Shown piece by piece: positions 59,825 through 64,000 of a stretch of DNA of 64,000 bases. The stretch's first letter is position 1. Every line of letters starts with the position of its first letter. Below the pieces are notes generated by a model. It ran no database searches. It had not been told where the DNA came from and saw only the letters and a list, made by a program, of their open reading frames with translations. A program made the translations under genes and the position numbers. The stretch is from Chlorokybus atmophyticus (lineage: Eukaryota; Streptophyta; Chlorokybophyceae; Chlorokybales; Chlorokybaceae), in assembly GCA_009103225.1 (NCBI GenBank), contig RHPI01000810.1, positions 1,281,962 to 1,345,961 of the forward strand. The letters are read 5' to 3'.

Positions 59825-60283
59825 ATGAAGGGCAAGGCAGAGGCTAGTGCATACTGGCAGTCTGGTGCAGAGCAGCCTTGGCGCTGCAAATATTGTCAAG
59901 TCTTGTTGCAGAGGTCCGTTGTCAGCAAGGTCAAGCAGCACATTGGCTCCCTCACCTGCACCAAGATTTGTGTGGGCCCTGAACACTTTGAGAAACTGCG
60001 AGGAGCAACGCCCAAGGAGAAGCTCCCTCCACAGGGCTTTTTACGCGCGGACCAGTCGTACGCAGCCCGTAGACCACGTCTGATACGTTGTAGCGTACCA
60101 GTGCCGCGACTGGTCCGGCATAATCGGACCACCGGTGGTCCGGCCCCCGAGCCCGCCGATATGGTCCGAATGACCGGACCAGGGCTGGTGGCGTGTCCCG
60201 CGGCTTGTAGACCGGTACAGCACTGGTCAGCACACGGCCTGAGCAGTAGGACCAAGGCTGGTCGCATGCCCTGCGGCCTATGA
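59825..60283 (+). CDS. BED-type zinc-finger exon, likely transposon-derived
   Basis: An ATG at 59825 gives MKGKAEASAYWQSGAEQPWRCKYC... The finger reads WRCKYCQVLLQRSVVSKVKQHIGS with Cys-x2-Cys, a downstream His, and THCT-like TCTKICVGPEHFEKL, the arrangement of BED fingers in hAT and related transposases. The frame stays open to 60283, but from about 60050 it runs through palindromic repeats (GGACCACCGGTGGTCC), so the true exon probably ends near 60030. No catalytic domain is attached within the frame. Confidence 0.5.
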   Translation: MKGKAEASAYWQSGAEQPWRCKYCQVLLQRSVVSKVKQHIGSLTCTKICVGPEHFEKLRGATPKEKLPPQGFLRADQSYAARRPRLIRCSVPVPRLVRHNRTTGGPAPEPADMVRMTGPGLVACPAACRPVQHWSAHGLSSRTKAGRMPCGL

Positions 60284-60440
60284 GCCAGGGCAGCACTCGT
60301 ACAGAACGCATGTACTGTACGGACCAATCATGTCCTCACAAGCGGGACCAAGCTGCACTGGTACGGTTGCAAGCGGCCCTCATAGACCATGCATGGTTCC
60401 GAAACCGAAACAGCACTCAACAACTCAACAGCTCTTTTGG
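60050..60440. repeat. GGTCC/GGACC palindrome-rich segment
   Basis: Contains the perfect palindrome ccggaccaccggtggtccgg (about 60116-60144 region), repeated ggaccag/ctggtcc, accggtacagcactggt and gtagaccrcg forms. The segment lies between the BED exon and the transposase gene. Confidence 0.6.
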
Positions 60441-60612
60441 ATCATTGATATATTATAATAACCAACGGTGAAGAATGACGTCGGAAGCATACGACACATC
60501 TCACCTGGTCTGTTGCTCCCAAGGTCACGTGCGCCAATGCTAAACGAGTAGCAGGCACTGGGCATGCATGGTCCCCTGTCCATTTGCTAGGGTTTTGGGC
60601 TTGCGCTGCAGT

Positions 60613-60643
<31 letters not shown>

Positions 60644-60694
60644 GCGAAAACCTTTGGAACAGCTGGTTTCGTGGGTAATACGCATGCACCCAGT

Positions 60695-61222
60695 ATGGCG
60701 GACCGAAAAGCAGCTGATATTGCTGAAAGACTCCACCAGTCTATCGGACTCAAGCTACCTGCAGTCAACCTTGCAGCTTTGCGCAAGCGGAAGCAGCGTT
60801 CCAAGTTGGTTGTCAACGCAACGCAAGGTCTCCTACGTCAGAAGGACTTGGAGTTGAGTCAAAGAGAGCAAGCTCTTGCCCGCAGAGAAGCTGAGGTGTC
60901 CCAACTTTTGGCTGATAGCGGCCTCGCTGGTGACAACGCGTCCCCCATGGAGGTGGATGGGCAGGCAGACCCCTCACTCAGTAACATCCTTGCCCCCACT
61001 AGCTAGCTTTCAAGCCTCATTGCGACACAGCCAGCACAGATTTCTTCACAGCAGTTGTTAAGCGCCTAATATGACTCCTTGCAGGCCAGCTTCAGCAACT
61101 CAGCCTGCTGCTCACCCCCCTGCAACCGCTGGCCAGCCATCCACTTCGCATTCCCCTCTGTCACCGGCTGCTGAAGCTGGAGGTGGCTCATTCGCCGACG
61201 AGTCATCTGATCATGTGGAGAG

Positions 61223-61255
<33 letters not shown>

Positions 61256-64000
61256 TCGTCAAGTTATCTGCAACTGCAGTTCCACTGGATGCCGCGGCAT
61301 GGTAAGCAGTGCGGTCTATGAGTTATGCAATCTATTGCTCTGACCAAAAGTCTCATAGGCACTGTCCAGTGTCTACGAGTCATGCACTCCATTGCTCTGA
61401 CCTAAAGTCTCATAGGCACTGTCCAGTGTCTACGACTTATGCATTCCTTTGCTGAGACCTAAGGACTCATAGGCACTGGACAGTGCTAGTCTGGTCTATG
61501 ACACAGCCATGCACGCGTGTGTCTTGCTTGTGATTCTTGATAGCGTGGTGATGTGGATTGGTGTTGATCGCTGGCGTGCTAACCAAAATTTGTCATCATA
61601 GATGGTGGACGAAGCAGTTGCAAGGGCGCACCGTGCACTTGACCTGGCAGTTGCCGCAAGCAGGTGGGCACCACCTATTCCCCATAGTCAACCTCTCGAG
61701 CCCAGCCAACCACCATCAGAGTCTGCTACGAAGAAGTGGCTGGATATCTACCTAAAGATTGTGACAGCCCTGGAAGATTCTAGTGTCCAGGTTGCTCTCG
61801 TCAACGAGATTATGAAACTCATCTTTGGCCAGATAAATTCTGTGGTCAAGCTGGCCTTGGAGGTTCCTTTTGAACAGGAGCAGTTGCGGGATGACATCGC
61901 CAGCCTCATAGGCGACACAATATCGCACAGCCCTGTCGCGGATGAGCTGCCGACAGACATTGCCGCCGTGGATAAACTGTTGGCCGCGCTCGGCATGCCT
62001 GTTCCTCAGCGCCTGACCGTCTGTCCCACATGCAAGTACTTGTTTGATGCACCTTATCCCACACTCAATGAAGATGACGAAGACTCGGACACGAGCGAGA
62101 CCAAGCAAAAAATGATTGATCGCCTTCGCAACACACCGTGCGGAGGGGGATGCGGCAGGGTTCGCAAAGAATGTTGCGACTTCTTGTACAATCGTGTAGG
62201 TGCCTGGCTCAGCGCCAAATTAGCTGTCCCTTCAATCGCTCACGACTATTTGGAGGAATGGCGCCACAAAAATGAGTGGTTGCACGTCCCTGTGGAACAA
62301 GTACCTGCTGCAAACACTGAGTACTGGCATGGTGCGAAGAAGCAGCATCACTGCAGCTTCTGGGACCCTCGCCACAAAATCAAGCTGCCTGTGTCCTGCG
62401 CATTCTGCCACCACATCCCGGATGTCGATTTGGAGCATCACAACGCAGGCGATCACGTGACATTTGAATGCTCAGGGTGCCACAAAACCAACCATCAGAT
62501 GGTACAGCAAGCTCTTGGCGACCCTCGCAACATAGCCCTGCTAATCCACGCCGACGGCTTCAGCTCAACAACCACTGTGAAGCACAGCTGCACCGTTGTC
62601 AGTGCCTCTGTGCTCAATGGCGGGAAGCGCATTTCCTCACAAGAGTCTTCCGTCATGCCTTTGCTCTTTGTTCCCACTGATCAGCTCCCAAACGGTGTGG
62701 ACAGTCTGGAGCCCTTTCTGGAACCACTGGTGCGTGACCTGGAGAACCTCTACTTGAACGGCTTCACTGTTCGTTATGGCCTCGATTCCAATCATGTCGA
62801 CAGCCGCGTGCTTGATCGACGACCAGGTAATGACTGGGTTATAACATGTTTTGTCACCTATATCACCCCAAGTCTCATAGGCACTGTCCAGAGTCTACAA
62901 CTTATGCAGTCCATTTTTGTGTATGCTAAAGTCTCATAGGCACTGTTCAGTGGCTGCGACTTGGTTATAGCATATCTGCCTTCTTGCGGTCTATGAGACT
63001 GTCATAGGCTGCACTGCCCAGTGCGGCCTATTACAGTCTCTATCAGACTGGTTGTGAGATACTGATGTTGACTTCATTGCAGGTCAAGAGATAACGCTGC
63101 GGGTAGTGCTGTGGGCATGGACGGGTGACCAGCCAGCGCAATGTGAGATAGGCCAGTTTAAGAATGGAGGCCTCGTCCCCTGCCGGCGTTGTCTCCTCAA
63201 AGCCACTCAGCACCAAGTGCCCCGGCGTGCTGAGCAGGGTGAAGATACTACGAGGACACGTACAGACCATTTTTATGGTGACAATCGCTATTACTGCCGC
63301 CATCCCCCAGCAGAGAGAGCAGCAAAGGATGCGTTCGACAACGCGTGCATGGTGGACTCACTCGATGGCCAAAACCGGAAAGAAAAATCAATGGAGTGCG
63401 GCATCACAGGGAAATCTCCACTCTGGCGGCTGTGGCATCTGTATGAGTTTAACCCTTGCCGTGACTTGGTCTATGACACGATGCACCTGTTGCTGGAGGG
63501 GCTTTGCAAAAGTTTCGTGCACAGTACGCTGGGTGCAGACAGTTCAAAGCATGTCGAAGACATTGCCAAGGTGGAGCGCAGGCTGTCTCAGATGCGCATA
63601 TCACGCCCCATGGACTTGAAGAGCAAACGTTTCCCAAGAGGCATCAGCAAGCACCTGGCTTGGTTCAAGGCCCAGGACTTGCAGATGTTCGTGCAGTATG
63701 CTGTGCCATACGCTGTGTCCGATCTGGTAGACGAAGCAACCAGAGACGTCAGCTTTGCGCTTCACTTGCTCATCCGCATCTTCTTCCACAACTCTCGCCT
63801 ACATGGCTGGACTGCGGAGCTGTTGGAACTTGCTGACGCTCTTTTGAAATATTGGAGGGTCTACTCGGAGGACCTGTTTGGCACCAACAAAAGGCCCAAC
63901 GAGCATGTGGCCGGTGCCGGTCACATTCTGGAGGACATCATCTGGCACGGGAGTCATGATGTGTACTGGTGTTTTGTGCAAGAGCGCACTGTGTCCAACT
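60695..64000 (+). CDS. CACTA/EnSpm-like (tnp2-type) transposase, 3' end outside window
   Basis: ATG at 60695 (MADRKAADIAERLHQ). Exon 1 is a basic/coiled segment (ALRKRKQRSKLVV; QREQALARREAEVSQL). Exon 2 (about 61085-61302) is Ser/Pro/Gln-rich with a poly-Gln run and ends ICNCSSTGCRGM. Exon 3 (61602-62827) starts MVDEAVARAH and has zinc-binding-like clusters CPTCKYLF, CGGGCGRVRKECC, CAFCHHIPDVDLEHH and CSGCHKTNHQ, then LEPFLEPLVRDLENLYLNG. Exon 4 (63083 on) has EITLRVVLWAWTGDQPAQ, LVPCRRC, DTMHLLLEGLCKSF, LAWFKAQDLQMFVQYAVPY and stays open to the window end. The PLVxDL, LRxxLLW..D.PA, CxxC and MHxxLEGxxK patterns fit the tnp2 transposase family. Both introns carry related palindromic minisatellites. 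Exon 1 donor is uncertain. No disabling lesion is seen. Confidence 0.75.
61340..61500. repeat. Minisatellite in transposase intron (CTCATAGGCACTG...)
   Basis: Units of about 60 bp containing tctcataggcactgtccagt, gtctacga and tatgca at about 61350 and 61410, and a variant at 61467. The core cactg-tc-cagtg is palindromic. Confidence 0.85.
62870..63050. repeat. Same minisatellite in the next transposase intron
   Basis: agtctcataggcactgtcca at about 62871 and 62929, followed by inverted forms (ctatgagactgtcataggct and cactgcccagtg at 62990-63030). It is clearly related to the 61340-61500 copies but lies in a different intron (62828-63082). Confidence 0.85.

Noticed and set aside
61602-64000. 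Transposase considered as hAT or PiggyBac
   Set aside because: The hAT dimerisation and PiggyBac signatures are absent; the PLVxDL, LRxxLLW, CxxC and MHxxLEGxxK pattern fits tnp2/CACTA better, though I cannot see the element's termini.

Overview
The window looks like nuclear DNA of a green alga (Chlorophyta; genus not identifiable from sequence alone). The genes are intron-rich with GT-AG and a few GC-AG splice sites. They include a fused HPPK-DHPS folate gene, a thylakoid-lumen DEG5-type protease with a two-part plastid/twin-arginine leader, and an EGF-like/exostosin glycosyltransferase, all typical of the green lineage. Noncoding sequence is rich in CA/GT/CG alternation, (CT)n tracts, minisatellites and transposon debris. 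The two Ns (14121 and 51540) follow a poly-C and a (CT)n run, so both tracts are probably assembly artefacts or gaps. Exon boundaries are read by eye from splice signals and family resemblance.

Layout. 1-0.5 kb: the last exon of an unknown gene. 0.5-8 kb: gene-poor, with a small TIR element (4.39-4.90 kb) and a 1.4 kb TIR element (6.0-7.4 kb). 8.25-11.3 kb (minus): a coiled-coil/armadillo protein. 11.3-15.2 kb: a second copy of the 1.4-1.5 kb element, a poly-C gap, a degenerate minisatellite and a tRNA-Thr(AGU). 15.6-29.5 kb: a dense block holding a Dbp4/DDX10-type DEAD-box helicase (+), HPPK-DHPS (-) and an Xaa-Pro aminopeptidase (+), followed by a dead DEG5 copy (-). 32.4-34.0 kb: a near-perfect inverted repeat with 0.79 kb arms and a 24 bp spacer. 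34.9-41.0 kb: a tandem copy of the helicase-to-DEG5 block, in which the helicase and aminopeptidase are broken and about 9.6 kb is missing, but DEG5 is intact. 41.1-44.9 kb: EGF-exostosin (+). 46.7-49.4 kb: LRR and LINE remains. 49.4-51.5 kb: unrecognised exons and about 0.93 kb of (CT)n. 52.0-53.8 kb (minus): a six-exon gene for a 419-residue protein with an N-terminal membrane segment, a SEFIR/TIR-like domain and a C-terminal domain resembling the EP domain of the plant immune regulators EDS1/PAD4/SAG101. 55-64 kb: repeat-dense transposon territory with a LINE fragment, a palindromic-motif array, an unknown SAM-like gene, a BED-finger exon and a CACTA/tnp2-like transposase gene running off the window.

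Two results stand out. The first is the SEFIR-EP fusion, which joins an innate-immune signalling fold to a domain usually described only in seed-plant EDS1-family proteins. The second is the tandem duplication with reciprocal decay: copy 1 keeps the helicase, folate and aminopeptidase genes, copy 2 keeps the protease, and a long hairpin lies between them. Several intron or intergenic foldbacks, including one spanning nearly a whole aminopeptidase intron, are candidate small-RNA precursors.
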